Shown: positions 24,401-39,400 of the stretch, piece after piece
Layout of the letters: every line of letters starts with the position of its first letter
Numbering within the stretch: position 1 is the stretch's first letter
Assembly: GCA_013397455.1 (NCBI GenBank)
Contig: VYZB01000096.1
Location: forward strand, 195,495-259,494
DNA from: Crotophaga sulcirostris
Lineage: Eukaryota > Chordata > Aves > Cuculiformes > Crotophagidae
Length of the DNA: 64,000 nt
Reading direction: 5' to 3'
Made by a program: the position numbers and the translations under genes
Notes under the pieces: generated by a model
The model's input: only the letters and a program-made list of their open reading frames with translations
Database searches by the model: none
What the model was told of the DNA's origin: nothing

Positions 24401-27400
24401 CACATAAGTTTTCGGAAAAATTCCTTAATGCTTGTAAGTTGATCAAGCTCCAGAACTAGTCTCTAGTGCATGTATGTATTTGGAGACAATACTCACTAGG
24501 GTTGATTATCTATTACACGGAAAGTAGCCACCTGCTGGTGTTCACTGTGTGGATAGCTAATTTTCTTTTTTGTTTGGGCCAAGCTCTGACTATGTAGGTT
24601 ATGCTTGTTACAGGAAGAATCTCACTAGAGCAAACACACCACATGGAGAGTCATGTTCACTCCACCTGAGACTTAAACTGCTTAGAACCAAGGTCCATAT
24701 GCAGAGGGTGGCTCCAGTGAACCAATGAGTGCCCTTTTTGACTTTTATGGCCTCACTCACTCGCTTTACCTCTCTGAATTTCTTCTGTTGGCTTGACCCT
24801 AGGTTTCCTGAAGCAGAGTCCCTGACACTAAATACTTGAGGCTAATTTATTGATAGTACAGTATCAGGTTACAGCTCAACCTGAGTTCCTCCAGAGAGGG
24901 GACCCCAAACAACGAAATCCCTGGGCAATTATACCTTTACAATCTAAATTCCCACCCCTCATGCACTTCTCACATGCTGGCCGTGTGACAGTTGGTCTAA
25001 TAGTGTTTTAGGGGTTGGCATCTTCTTGTCCTTCATTGGGTTCTTTCTTTTTCTTTATACAGGCCATATCTTTTCTTACCTTTCAAGTCCACAGCTGGCT
25101 GTAGGTACCTTGTCTTCTGGCTTGAACTGGCACTGGGGCTGTGTGTAACTCAGGGGTTGAAGATAAATTCTTTTTCTCTTGGTGAAAGGTCACTTGCAGC
25201 CCAAGGCTTTGCAAATTAAGCTAAGCAAGCAAATTAAGGCTAAGTGAGTTCTGCTGTGTCATGCTACAGTTTCAGAAGGCTTCATCTGTAGATCATTTTT
25301 ACAGCCTAATAATATGCAAATAACTCTAGAAAAGAGGATTGATTAGACTTCTTGGAAGGTTTACTTTGAAATATATAAAGCTCTTAACTCCAAGGCTGAC
25401 CATCTCATCCATTGCTGTCCACAGCCCTTCCTTCACTTGGTGTGTGGCTCAGCAGGTTCCTGAGTTGTCAGAACTCACCTGCAGTCCAGTAGCTTTACCC
25501 ATTGTTTCTTTGCTGTGATACGTCTTACTCTTAATGCAGTTCTGAAGCCAATAGTTGGTTGCCCAAAGATTAATTTGGAAATACCCAGCCATTTTAATTT
25601 CCTACGAAGCAGTGGCATCCATGCAAAATAGCATGGCAATAGCAGGTAATTCCATGATCATGTGGAGGGCATGGTTTCCTACAGCTGGTTTTGCAGTACT
25701 CTTATTCAATAAAATGTTTTACTGATATCTCATAACAAGCTGCTGTTTTACAGTCATGGTGGTATTTTTTTAATATACCTAAAATAATCCACCTGCATGC
25801 TTTGCAGCAAAAAGTCTAATGAATTGAGGCTTCCCTCACTGCTCAGTACCTCCTACCTCCTTGCCTTGAGTTGGAGAGTGTCCCAAACTTTGCTTGAAAG
25901 GTAATACTGGGACAAAGTAACTTGGAAACTCAGGCCCCTTCCACCTGAGAAACACAGCTCTTTGCTCCAGAAGTAGGGAGGGGAGAAGAAGAAATCCCAA
26001 GCTTGCCATATATGTAGGGTTAGCAGATGTGCCTTTCATTGCTCAACTGAGATGCTTGAACACAGTGTGTGTATTCTAACCATGTCTTATATGTTCCAGT
26101 TTTACATCAAAAACAACTGAATGTATCTGCAGCGTGTACTGGCCCTTAGTTTCTGAACACTGTCATGGGGTATTCAGATAGTTTAGAAGGTAGTCATCTG
26201 AACGACTGTGCATTAGTATGGGGAAAAACCTGTTTCTAATAACCTTGATCTTGCAGTACTTACTATGCATCTAGTAATATCTGTGTATGTAATTGTTTCG
26301 ATATGATCAGAATTAATTATTGGACATACTTTTGAATTCAGATGCCAAATTAAAATATACTGTTAAATGTGAGTGAGATTATTTTTTCCATTTAATAATG
26401 CTGGAACTAAGATTTACCACTATGTAGCTGAATTTAGTATGTTGTAGTTTATTGAAGTATTGCCGTGAGATGCTTATGGGAATTTTCTCATGCTAGTTGG
26501 TTTGGCTGTTGTTCAGAGAGCCGTTTTCATAACTTCTTCCAAATTCTTGGTAAACTAACAGATCTTAAGTATAATAAACCGTTTAGTAAATTTTAGTCCC
26601 TTTAAAATCTTTTTGAGAGACAATCACACATTTGAGTTATGTAGTAAAAGATTTATCTGTGGAAGAGGAGGACAGTGTTTGTCGGCTAGTTTTTTTTCCT
26701 CCTTGGATTAAACAAAGTGATTTACCATGCTAAGACTTGTACTCTTTGGTTGTATTTCTTATGTATTAAAGATGCTGGTTTTCAGGAACACATTAGTTTT
26801 TGTTTCTATCTCTCTGCTTTCTTGTTTCCTTTGTCATCTTTGTCAAACTATCCCACCTCCATTTCTCATCATCTACTAGTCTAACCTTTTTGATGCTATT
26901 CAGTAATCAATATTGGAGTAAGTAAATATTGAAGAAGCTTCCTACCATCCCGGGTGGATAGGATTTTATGATCAATAGGAGCTTTTTAATCGTCTAACCT
27001 GATTTTATTAAAAGGTGTCTATAAATTGAACTACTTTTCCCTGGTCTTTGGGTCTACCATAAATGAGGTTTCTTCCTTGAGTTAACGTATGGCACTCAAA
27101 ATCAGTTTGGTGTCTGAAATTTTTTTCTTAAGTAGACATATGGAGGAATTTTAAAACTTGATCAGGATATTTGCAGGGCTAGCAGCCTTAGGTAACTGAA
27201 TATCTCTGGCCTTGTTACACTTAAAAGTACAAGAAAAAGCTCCAGTTTGGTTGACATTAGGAAGATGAGGATGATTTAATGTTCAGAGCTGGTTACAGAG
27301 GTTGGGGTCATGTAATTTGATGATTTTAACAGTTGTAAACATAGGAAAGAGCTCAACTGGAGTTGGGGTCTGTGGCTGGCATAAACTTTCTTTATGAGAT

Positions 27401-30400
27401 ATTTGGCAGAATGAGCTGTGTCATCTTTTGGTTGCATGAATATGGATGGATGGATGGGCTAAAGTGAAATGGAGCCTATTGAGCCAAGTGTAGCATTTGT
27501 GTAGAAGCAGTGAGTGAGACAAAAAAAAGGACTGGGAACCAGAACAGAAGTATTAGGTATGTTGGTGCTCTGTGGCTCCTCTGATATGTCATGTGCACCA
27601 CATACTTCTGCCTATTTGTTTGCTCAGCACTGTGTGGACCATGCCCAATGTTTAGGCTGGATATGTAGCTCTTGTTATCTTATTTGTTTAATTGAACTGA
27701 AAAGCCCTGCAACTTTTCAGGGTTTGTGCTTCATTGCTACAGATTTGTCCTTCATGCTGCTGATGGAGCAGTTGGCAAAAATTCCTTTTGGAGGCCCTCA
27801 ATTTGTGGTGCTTTTGTAGACTCTTGAATTTGAGATTGAGTTGGTTAAAATATTTTTTTGAGGATTTAATAGTTTTCAAAAAACTTAGAACATACAGGTG
27901 TTCTGCATAAGAGAAATGTTCCTCTGATCTTTGGTGATTTGCACTTTGGGACAGAACTCAAAGCTACTGTGAAGAGTTAATATTTTTTGTTGCTTTCTGT
28001 AGCTGTAGGTCAGAATTGATAAGGAAATACTAAGAAGGTGCAGTATCCTGAAACTTGGTGATTCCCAGCTTCTTTTATGTGTGATGCTTTGGCAACCTTA
28101 AAGTGTTTTCCTGCTTTTACGAATGTGTAAATAATCCAAGTAGTCACTACCTGTAAATTTCTTGATGCAACTCCTTGAAAATAAGTGCTGTGCACCTTAT
28201 TTAAACATGCCAATGAGAGGTAACAGATATGATTTCATCAGTGATTTATGTTAATCAAAGCTTTCAGTAAGTGAAAGCCTAGTGACTCAGTATGCTGACC
28301 TATGTTTAGTACCTAATTATAGTGCAAAGCTTTTATTCTAGAACAAATCCTGGTTGGTCCTACCATGTAGAAACAAGATAAATGTGATAAGTCTTCTGCT
28401 GTCTCACATCATGCCTCTTAGGTTTTGTGACGTTTACGTTTTGTTATGTTTGGAGTTACAGAAGTCCTGAATCTGATATCTGAAAAATGTAATATTCCCA
28501 ATACATGTAAGTAACTAATTTTGTTGTGATTTGACCTAAAATGATAAAAAGGTGAGGATGGCTTGCATTTTAAAAGAAAAATCTAAGCCTCTCCTTTGTC
28601 TTGGAAGCCAAGCAGATTCTTATGTAATAAATTAATAAGTGTGATTTTCAATGTATATTTCCAGCAATGTTTGATAGACAAAAAGAAGTTTATACTTGCT
28701 ATGCATTTTAAAAACCTGATCAGCCAGGGAAATATTTCACATTGAAGTGTAAAGCTGAGTCAGGGAGGGAAAACAACCAGGTGTACATCTTCAATTTACA
28801 GGGATAGTTACGAGCAGTTAGGGAAGTTTGTTAAAAAAGTAATAGACAAAAAACATTCTCTCTAACCTATAACATAGACCACAGGCAGAGTTTTTGATTA
28901 TATACAAGGATATTTTTCTAGTGAAATACAACATTATGAATAGGTTGGACTTGATGTTCTCAGAGGTCCCTTCCAACCTGGTGATACTGTGATACTGTGT
29001 GAATACTACAGATGAATGTCCCTTCTCAAATAGATGTATGCTTCTAACGGAAAACACTTTCATAGTGTTTTGCAAAGCTGAGTACAGGAGCACAAGATCA
29101 GTTGCGGAAAACATTGTGTATTCAGGCCGTCTGGGCTTTTTCTCTTGAATTTTTTTCTGCAGACTGAATCTAGGGGAAAAACAATAGTATGAGTTTTGTC
29201 CTTGCAGACATGCGTGGAACCCTTTTGTTTGTGGAAGTGGTTGTAAAATAATGTCTGAATAGATAACTGACACATTAAGCAAAAATATATAAGTATGTAG
29301 TATATGTATACATACACACATTATGTAAATACATAAGTTTAGCTGTGAGTATATTCATATCTGTTTTTATATATTAAACTGATAACCATTACCTAAGTAA
29401 CTTCATGAAATAATATTTCTTGAGAAGTATTTAGACTGTGGTACAGTACATTAACACATAGCAGCAGAAGGTATATGATGGACAGGCATGCACATAATGT
29501 GATTGTAATCCGGGCACAAAAGAGCAGCACAGTACAAGCATCTTACTTTTTTGATCTTATGTGTAACATGTTAATTTTTATTTAGAAATGTTGTTTTAGT
29601 AAGCTGCTTGTGTAAATCTAGGAGTATCCATAAATTTGTGGATAAGGTTGATATTGACACTTGTAATATAAAAATGCATAAGGAGTTTAGATGAGTGCTA
29701 TGACCAGTGCTGGTTTTGTCTTCTATGAAGATCATGAAAGTATAGATACAGTTGATGTCTTTCCAGTGTTCTGTATCATGATTTGGCATCAAGTTTTGTC
29801 TTCATAATATAGATGCTCTTTGTTCTTAATCCATATTGTTACTACTTTATTTTTCAAAAAGTTACTAAACCCCACAGTTTATGTCCGGTATTCTCTTACT
29901 TAACCATTGCATTGAAACTGCAACTCTAATCATGTTTCAGATAATTTTTATATTGCTTTTTGTATTTAAATTATATTTATTTATCCTAATGCATGTAGGG
30001 TGTGAGACTTTAAAAAAAGACAGTGCATTGATAAAAAAAGGCTGTTCATAATTTGACACTAATGCTTACCTATATGTAAGTGAGCCTGTATGCTTCCAGA
30101 AATGGAGCAGGATTAGGATGAAGATTTAACTGAAAGATCATGTTTCTAAAATTCGTATAGGAAGTCACAATGTAGGAAACGCGGTTCGGTATATTTAAAA
30201 AGATGGATATTTAGCGTTGTGTCACTATCTGAAGAGACTCAACAGTATGATGTACTGCTACAGTCGTGTCTTGTGGTAGCTTTCTTGATATGTAGTGTAT
30301 TGTCTATTTCAACCTTGTATTACATCTTAAACTGATTTTTGAGGCTCACATTAGACCTAAAAGGACTATTTAAGCACTGCATACTTAGATATTTGTTCAG

Positions 30401-33400
30401 TATGAAGTTGAGTTGTGTGGTTTGCATTCTGGCTTCTTGACCAGGAAATCTGGAATTAAGGATGTGCCAGCAGTTAGCTGTAGGAAAGCCAGGTGCGTTT
30501 ATTTTCTTATCAACTATAAAACAAATACTTAATCTGATTGTGCAATTAATCAAACTTGTTTCCTGAACAGTAAACCTTGAGAAAGGGCAGCTCCCAGGGC
30601 AGTTTAACAGTATGTATATATAAATACTTTATGTTGAATAAACATAGTTTAAAAAAATCTGTTTGAGGTCCAACACATAGAAAGCCCAAAACTGTGCCTG
30701 TAACTCTATTTAACAAAATAAGAAAATGACCAATGATAACCTTTAAAATAGTTCCCTTCTGAGTTGATGCACAGCTGCATATGATGCCGCCAAAGTCCAA
30801 AGCAATTCCACAGATCTTTTTCTGAAAGACTGTTGAGGATCTCTGTGGTTTTGCTTTCACATAATCTACTGACAGAAAATGGGTTCCTTTGCACACTGAC
30901 TTAATCTTTGGGAAGATGTAGCAATCACAGGGAGCCAGGTTCAGTGAATAAGGTGCCTGCTCAAGCACAGTGATGTTATTAGCTTAAAACTGCTTCACAG
31001 ACAAAGTGTTATGGATTTGCTGTTCACTCTTGCACACCAACCTTTCTGACCAAGGGTAAGAAGGAATCTGTTAGAACCCGAAAACAAACGCTTCTCACCA
31101 GCTTGTACCAAGGAAAGAATATTCATTTAAAGAATTCTGAAGGTCAAAATTTGTTGAAGGAAGTGTCATGCACGTGGTAGTAGCTAGATATAATAAAAGA
31201 TGTTGGATTCTGGTTAAATAAATTCCTACTGCCTGAGAGGAGGCATGTTGTGTTTTTAAGCTAACCAATGTGATAAAAAATTTGTTTTATATCATAATTA
31301 CAGAAGCCTTTTGTAAAACTTCACAACAGTTACAATGTATTGTTGACAGCTGCATTTCTCTTGATATATAGCATTCTGGTGGTTTTGTAGAATAGATTGC
31401 TGTGTATTTTAGAAGATAAATTATTGTTTGTTTAAGTTTAACGTAATATTTCAAAAGCTTTCTTATTTAAAAACCAGTGCGTTATAAATAGCAGTAAAAT
31501 CCTTAATGTGTACATATCAGACAATTGCTAAATAATGACTGATTATAAGTAAAAACTTGAATGTATGTTTTGATTAAATTGCACCTATGTGTAGTTTTTC
31601 ACATTGATAAACCAGGAAGTTTTTGCAGCTGCTCAGCCAGCTTTGTAACTTAGTCCTTTAGTTGTTAACTATATTATTCAGATAGAACATAGTTTATAAG
31701 TAAAATTTGAAAATCTTTTCTTCCGTAATGTGCTATCTGAAGTTAACTTAAAGAAAGAATAAAAATATAATCCAAAACTTAGAGTGAATTGTTATGAATA
31801 TAGTAGGGCTCTTAATGTGTAATTGAAAGTTTAAATACAAGCTTTTTGATTGAATTGTCGTCTTGGGTTTTGTGGCAGTTTTGCTTGAGACAACTGTAAT
31901 AGATAACTGGAGTTAACTGGAACCCTTCACTAACTTGGCTTCTGTGTTTAGAATTTGATCAGCTGAAAATTTAGAAAGCTATCTAAATTAGGACAAATAA
32001 TATTTCAGCCAGGTTTATGGCAATCTCTAAAATTTAACATACACTTATACTCATGCAGTAGACTTTAATTTGTTAAAGCTGATTGAATATCACTCATACA
32101 TAGCATTAATGGTACAATTACTTAGTATTACATGTATGTGCCTAGAATGCATGAAAACTATAGTACATGAGAATAACTTTTGGAAATACGTTAGGAAATG
32201 AAGTTTTGTCTTAACGTAGCACTAAAGCAATTTATATTCTTTATGTGAAGATTGTGCTTAGTCTCTAAGAAGAACTATTTTACTAGTGTCATGTCAGTGC
32301 TCCAGTCTCCTGCTGTAGATAATGTTGTATGCCAAGATACTACTTTTTGATAATGAAGTTCTCCATGCTTTTCAATTTGCAGAATGCAGTGAAAACTGTA
32401 GAGGTTTTCGATATTACTGTGCCCATCACTGAGAAATCTCATTCCTGCCTGTGTTTACCTGCACTGGCAAAAATATCCTGAAAAGTGCCATTCCTAGATA
32501 GGAAGAGTTCTCTTGGTGTGTGTTCTGTAGAGAATGGCCACAAGCTCAAATTTGGCCCCATCTCAAACAGTAACTAAGGAAGGAAGGACTGCTAGGCTAA
32601 AATCTGATCCCAGTGCTTTTGTGTTACTTTTTTGTATGGTATCTTAAGGAAACCAGGTGTTCCTGATTTCTGTCTATCTTTCAGTCTTTTCTTGTGTTGC
32701 TTTTGCACTGCTCCATTAGGTTTTGAACCTATTGACTAGATTCAAACAATTTTGATGGAGAATTAGTCACTTTAAAGATAATAACCTATAAATTTGTAAA
32801 AATTGGTGGCAGCTGGAGACGCCCTAATGGGTATGTTCCTCTTTCCAACATGGACTTGTGTAATCTATTGCCCTTTCATTATGTCCTTTCCTCTGTTACC
32901 ATCTTCACTATTTGCCAGAAGCCGAACACTGCTGAAATGATGCTCAGCAATGGAAGGAGCTTGCTTGGATAGCAAGTTCTCCTGGTAAAGCTTTGTGCCT
33001 CAGGCGTTCATCTGTCATGTGTCAGAGGTTGGTCCTGATGTTAGAAATTTGAGAGCTGGGGATTACTCAGCTTGCTGGGGCTCTGCTGTAGGTAGGCTAC
33101 TCAATAGTGTTTGGGATTAAGAGAAAATTTGGTCTGGAGAGTATTATACCTTTCTCTGAAGGAAGTGGGTGGCAAGGTTATGTTGTAATAAAAATTATTA
33201 CTACATCCTTGGCAGGTGCTTCGTGTAGGGAAGTCTTGCACATGGGGTCTGGCTTTCTAATAAACTGTGATAGGAAATGTGGTAGGGGAAATATTCCCTA
33301 AAGAAAGCACAAAATGGACCTGCAGCTAGTTTTCTCCCAGAACGGTGGAGGAAACAAGTACCCTTAATCTGCCACCCTGAAGGAAAGTGACATCTTGGTG

Positions 33401-36400
33401 AAGACTCTTGGGACAGTTGAAATGGGGTTGGGGACTAGTGCTAGCTGTCTAGCAGGTGGAACAGATTACAACAGGAAGAGTGACCTGAATGGGCCAAGTT
33501 TTGCTAATGGCTCCCAGGTGTTGTTTAATGAATCAGATGTGAGCAAGCCATGCTCACGATGGTATTTCAATCTTCCTGCAGTATTCAGGACAGCATACCT
33601 GACAAATGCTAGAGATATAGTGCTCAGCTATTCTTAAAATCTCAAGGCACCTGCAACAAGGATGAGCGTGTCCAGTCTTTGGTGCAATGTCTTCCAAGAT
33701 AGCACACAGATGTGAACTGTCTTAAATACAGTTACTGAACACAGCAGGAATTCAGTGGTCTAGGAAAAAAGTGTTTGTTGTGGTGCTGCCCATTTCAGTA
33801 GCTTGTCTTGTCTGTGGGTGAGGGCATCCTGTCACAGCCCCTGCGTTGTGCATTAGGATGGATGACAGAAAACAAACTGTTCTGGATTTTCCATGTATGG
33901 TGATAAAGTATTTCAAACTGTAACGCATTCTCTTTGGTTCAGAGTCAATTTTGGAGAGAAAGGTTTTTTTTTTAAGTAGATATCAGTTAAGAAGACTCTG
34001 AATTTTAGTAGATTGTTTCTGAACACAAGTTGGGAAAGAGACTAAAAATGTTGTAGGTTGCTTCTTGTCTCTCGGTGTTTGCAGTTTGTTCTCTTGAGTT
34101 CTTTTTCCGTCACTCTTTACTCCCAGTGCTTCAGGGTAAACTCTTTGAGCCACTCTCTTGTTTGCAGGCACAGAGAATACGTGGGGCAGAAGGACCCTTT
34201 TGAGCCCACGTCCATTCTGTATCAAGGGTGTCCCATCTCGTCAGTTTTGCTGAAAGAGCTCACCTAGCACTAGTTCTGCTACATTTTCCTTTCAACTCCT
34301 TTCTTTTCAAGCCACCCTGGTGTGCACATTACTAGAACATAGCTGCCAGTTGCTACCGTGATAATTTCTTACTCTTTTTTTTTTCTTTGTAGCTTTGAAC
34401 TGTAGTCATGCATCAGGACTGTACTGTGCTGAGTATTAGAAAAACTCAGAATAATGTTATAGAATTAAGGTGCCCCTACGTATATTACCCCAGACCAAAA
34501 CACTGGGCAAACCTCTAGTGACAAGAGGAATAGTGGTATCTTTAAAAAGCTAATACTAGGAGAAATTGCAGAAAAACCATTTTGAGATGTTAATTTCTAT
34601 GAAAAAGCACTTACATAATGGTAGGTGGCCTCATAATTTTTTTAAAGCACAATAAATACATCAAACTTTACTAGGTTATCTGTTAACAGTTTATAATGTA
34701 ACTTTTCTTCCAAAATAAAAGATGTTTGTACAACTCTCTTCCCTCAAAGACTTGCAGTGTCCATTTTATTTGTTGCGCTGTCTTGGATGTTGAGAAATCA
34801 GGATATATTTCTGAGGAGCACTTAGTGAGAATAGCCTGTTTTATTTATTTTTGGCTCTATGACTTTATCACCGTAGGCTTTCAGACTCCTGACAGCTGCC
34901 TTTTGTGTAAACAAAGGAATGTTCCTCTCCAATACCTTGGATAATCAGCTAATCAAAACAGTAGCAACACCACAGGGAGATGTGTTATTGCCCAGACTTG
35001 AATAGGCAAACAGCACACATTATGCTATCAGTTCAACAGACTTCCTACAAGCTTCTTTGTGTTGGCACTGCTGTGGCAGTGTTTTAACCTGTCCACAGCT
35101 TTCACATGGATTTTTAAGTCATTCCTCTGTGTCAAAGCATGTTGTACTAACCTGATACAGAATTGACAAAACGTGGCTTCTGATTATGGTTAGATGTCAT
35201 GTCCTGATCTAGTACAGGTATCTTAGTGTGTCTTTCTGGTTGCTGCTACTACTCATTTCTCTGAATCCAACATCAGCTGAGGTCAGATGAAACACAAAGC
35301 AAATGCAGACTTACACCTTGTTAAATTATTTCTTGTTTGCTCCAGCTTATCCGTTATTCTTAACCAGGTTATCACTGTTCGTTCCCCTCACTCGTGGTGC
35401 TTTGATGCTGCACCTCTGCACTTGATGTTTCTCCTTTGTAGTCTGGTACATAATATAAAAGATTTTTTTTGACATGTCTCCATGTGAAATAGTATTGGAA
35501 AAAAAAAAAGTAGAAGAATAAAGACCTGCCATCATGTTCTCATCTGCCTTAGAGAAAGACAGAGCTTAATTTCTGAGTACTAGCTCTGAAGTATGATTTG
35601 CCAGTTTGGGTTTTTTAACAGTGAAAGAAAATGGTCTGTCTTGAATAAACATTTGAAGGTACAAGTGCATATGTATACACTACATAGAATTTCCATATCT
35701 AATATAGAACTCCTTAATTATTCTACAGAATAATATCTCAGTCTAATTTGGCTAAAACTTCTTTTCCGTATTATGTACTGTCATAATTCTAAAATATATA
35801 TGTATATAATTTTAAAGTTACTGTGCATTAGACTACTAACTCAAACCTTCTGAAAGATATACAGATGTCAGTTTAGGTCACTGATTATTCTGTTTCAATG
35901 TTATGCTTCTAGTTTGCTGTTTATTAGGAAAATTATGTAATTCATTTTCTGTTGCCATGTTACAGTTTATTATTAACTATTAGTAAAATATTCTTTGCAG
36001 GAATAATTGTGCAATGAAATTATTGTGACTATATTAAAGTTGATAAATTGTTTGTAAGTCATGCTTGACCTGTGCTAGCCAGCAGAAATGTTGCAAGGTT
36101 AGATAGAAGGTGCAGTATGAATTAACTGGTCTATTTGTTTATGTATATAATGCATACTGATAGTTGCATAGCAGTGGAACATAATCAGGTATCTTTCTGA
36201 AAGCAAGATCTTGGTAATGCTTACCATTTCAGTAAAACCTGTAGTATATTTTTAAGATAATATTTTTAAAAACTTGTATTAGTTTTTGTTTCACTTTTGC
36301 TTGGAGAGAAATCATAGAGCAATTTGGGATGATCTCTGGAGATGATCTAGTCCAAGCTGATGCCTAAAGCAAGTCCACTTAGAGCAAGTTGCTGCAGGGT

Positions 36401-39400
36401 TTGACCAGCCAAGTGCTGAAAAGCTCCAAGGACCGAAACTCAACCACCTCTTTGGACAGCCTGTCCCAGTACTTCAATCACATTCCTGAAAAAGCTTTTG
36501 TCCTGTTTGGAATTAAGTTGCAGGTTTGCCCAAGGTATACTGAGAGGATGTGTGTGAGTGGACACAGTTTGGCTCCCTCCTCCCTATACCCTCCCAGTGG
36601 GTATTGTAGACAGCACTAGGAGATCCTTTGTCCAGGCTGAACAACCCCAGCAGTTTCATTCTCTCCTGAGGGAGAGCTTATGTGCTCCAGCCCCCTAACC
36701 ACCATGGTGGCCCTCCAGTGTCTTAGTTCTTGCGCTTCTAAAGCCCTAGTCTGGGTGCAGTATTCCGTACAACATCTCACAAAATGCGGAAGAGAGGGGA
36801 AGAGTTGTGTCCCTGGCTTCACCCATGCTAATACAGACCAACACACAGATGGCTGCCTTTGCAGCAAGTGCAAACTGCTGGCTCATGTTCAACTTGCTGT
36901 CCGTTGGGACGTTTGAATTCTCTTCTGCAAAGCTGCTTTGTAACCATTTGACTCGTTGTCCAGTCACACAGAATACCTCCATCTGCGGTGCAGGACTTAG
37001 TGTTTGCATCTGGGCTTCACGGAGTTCCTCACAGCCCAGTTCTTCAGCCTCTCAAGAACCTTATCAGTAGCAGTACTGCCCATCAGTGCCTTGGCTCCTC
37101 CCCCTAGGCTGGTACCATCTGCAGCCTTGCTGAGGGTGCACTCTCTCCCAACTTCCATATCTTTAACAAGGGTGTTCAACACCATGAGTTTAGTAGTGAT
37201 TACTGAAGGACGCTACAAATAACAAGCCACCAACTGGACTTGGTAGCCCTTTGAGCGCAGTAGTCCAGCCACTTTTTTTACCAAACTTCTCACTATCCAG
37301 CTAGTTTCTCACCAGTTCGAGAATAAGGTCTCTGCAGGAGACTCTGTCGAAGGCCTTGCTAAAAAGAACGTATTCTGAACATTGCTTTTTGTCCTGCCAC
37401 AGGCAGCTAACTACTCAGCCATATAAGCACAAGCCTCTAGTAGGAAATGAGTTCCTCTAGCAGTTTTTGTGTCTTGAAATTTATGATGTGCTTTACAGAA
37501 ATGGAAATCTGACTTGTATAAGATATTAAGCTAATGGTTGTAGAAATCACAAAGGATCAGTAAATCTTTTGTAGGGAAAGAGAAAATGGAGAGCTCTCTA
37601 CAAGTTTGTGCAGTAGTTACTTAGGATTGGTTTGGGTTTTAAAATTTTAGTTCATAATGGTTGTTTTGACAGATTTTGCTGTGTGGTGTGGGTTGGTATG
37701 TTTTTTTTTTAGGACTCAGTTTTCTTTCTTTTCTTTATCTTGATTGAGTGAAAGCAGAGGTACAATATTTGTGTAAATAGCTCAGGAATCCCCAAGAGAA
37801 AACATTATTTTCTCATAAAGCATGCTCATACTTATGAGGCATTTTGGAGGTCTTTGCACGTTAAACAGGATTTTTGTGTTCTAGTGGGTTTATTTTAAGA
37901 GGATGAAGAACTATACTTCTGGAAACCAGAGTAACAAATGGAGATAATGAATTCCATTTATTAAGAGAAATCATAAGAAACCTCATCTAGTATATGTTGA
38001 GGTGTTGTCAATTGTGATTTGCATCAGACTTTGCAATAACTGTTTTATATTGCTGTAGGAAATTGACTGAGAAACACACAGGTAAATTAACTAGCCTAGG
38101 TGTCTCTAGCATTTTACTTATGACTTGTATGGTTTTAGACGTGTTCATAGTGTTGTATAAAAGCATTTCAGTCCAGTTACTGGTCTGACACATGATCTAA
38201 AAGACAGAAAGAAGCCTGATCATGCAAACTTCTGTTTGTCCTACTCCAAAGTGTATTTGTATAACAACTCCCATAAGCAGGAACTCATGTTAATTTTCTC
38301 TTCAAGTTTTATAGACTTTAGTTATGATACAATCTAGTAGGAAAATAAGTTTTTGTAAATAAAAGTGAATTTATTTATAAATAATCTCTCTAGGTATGTC
38401 ATGAGTATCTTTGGCTTTCTGCTGTTGTGACTTGTTTGGAATCACTCTTGCTGATGCTAAAATGGATGGACATATTGTACTATATCTATATTGTACTATA
38501 ACTATAGTTATTAGCACTTCTAGAATGTAACTCTCTTCACACTCAGTATAATTTTGAATTTAACTTTGAAATCTTTGTCATCTGGTGTGAGGTGGATTTA
38601 TGGGAGTGCAGTAGTTTTAGTGCCTTTTGGCTGGGTGTTTCTGATGACATCACTGTGATCCAGACACAGTGTGTGCCTCTAGTTGGTTCCAGTGTTAAAA
38701 TAGTTTCATAATTATGCTAGTTTTGGCACTTCGCTTGGAACTTTTTCCCATTTCTTTAATGAACATGTTTTACTTCTGGGCTTATGAGACAGGCACATGT
38801 TTGAGAAATTAATAGCGTGCTCTTAAAGTTTACATTGAGCAGAAGTGTGCAGATACAGAAAGCTTTTGGTTATAGATCCACATAGGGATGTAGTTCCTAT
38901 AAGGTCACGTCCACTGTTATCATTTTCCAGTAATTAAAGAACACAACACTTTCTTTATGAAGTATCAGTAGCTGTTCTGAAAAATGGTGTGTATTGGTGC
39001 TCAAAAAAACCCCTGTGCAGCTCTACAACCTTTTTGATAATTATGTGATGTAAGGAAATGAATGGATGTTTTTCCAGATTAAAATAGCCTTTCTCAAATG
39101 TTTGGTCAGGTTCAATTCTTTTTAAACTCAGGTATACTATGTTATGTCATGTGGATTAAGTCACATAGGTATATTTCTGAGATCAATTTTTGTGTTGCAT
39201 TTTTGGCACCATCCTGGAACATGGGCATTTTTGTGATTACTTTTAGATGCAGCTTGCTCTAAATGGTTGCAGCCATTTTTCCATTGCAACAGACTTGTAG
39301 CTCATGGAAATATAAAAGGCTTATTGTATTGAATTTATTTATAAGTTAAGACTTTGAGACTTCAAAATTAACTTTTCTTTAAAACAAACAAAACCTCCCA

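Larger units (their letters stand above)
19025..24802 (+). other. VPS13B: VPS13B intron 3, second part
   Basis: Mostly unique AT-rich sequence. It includes a 111 bp palindromic element at 19767 and a locally more GC-rich block at 21.29-22.03 kb, which are listed separately. I recognise nothing in the remainder. Confidence 0.75.

Noticed and set aside
28818..29321. Antisense open frame of 167 codons
   Set aside because: It runs straight through a CR1 tail, is rich in residues from AT-rich codons, overlaps another frame on the same strand and shows no domain.
33107..33637. Possible gene or retroviral fragment in the less AT-rich block of intron 3
   Set aside because: Two short frames of 64 and 80 codons lack any recognisable motif, and I found no LTR edges or splice sites linking them.
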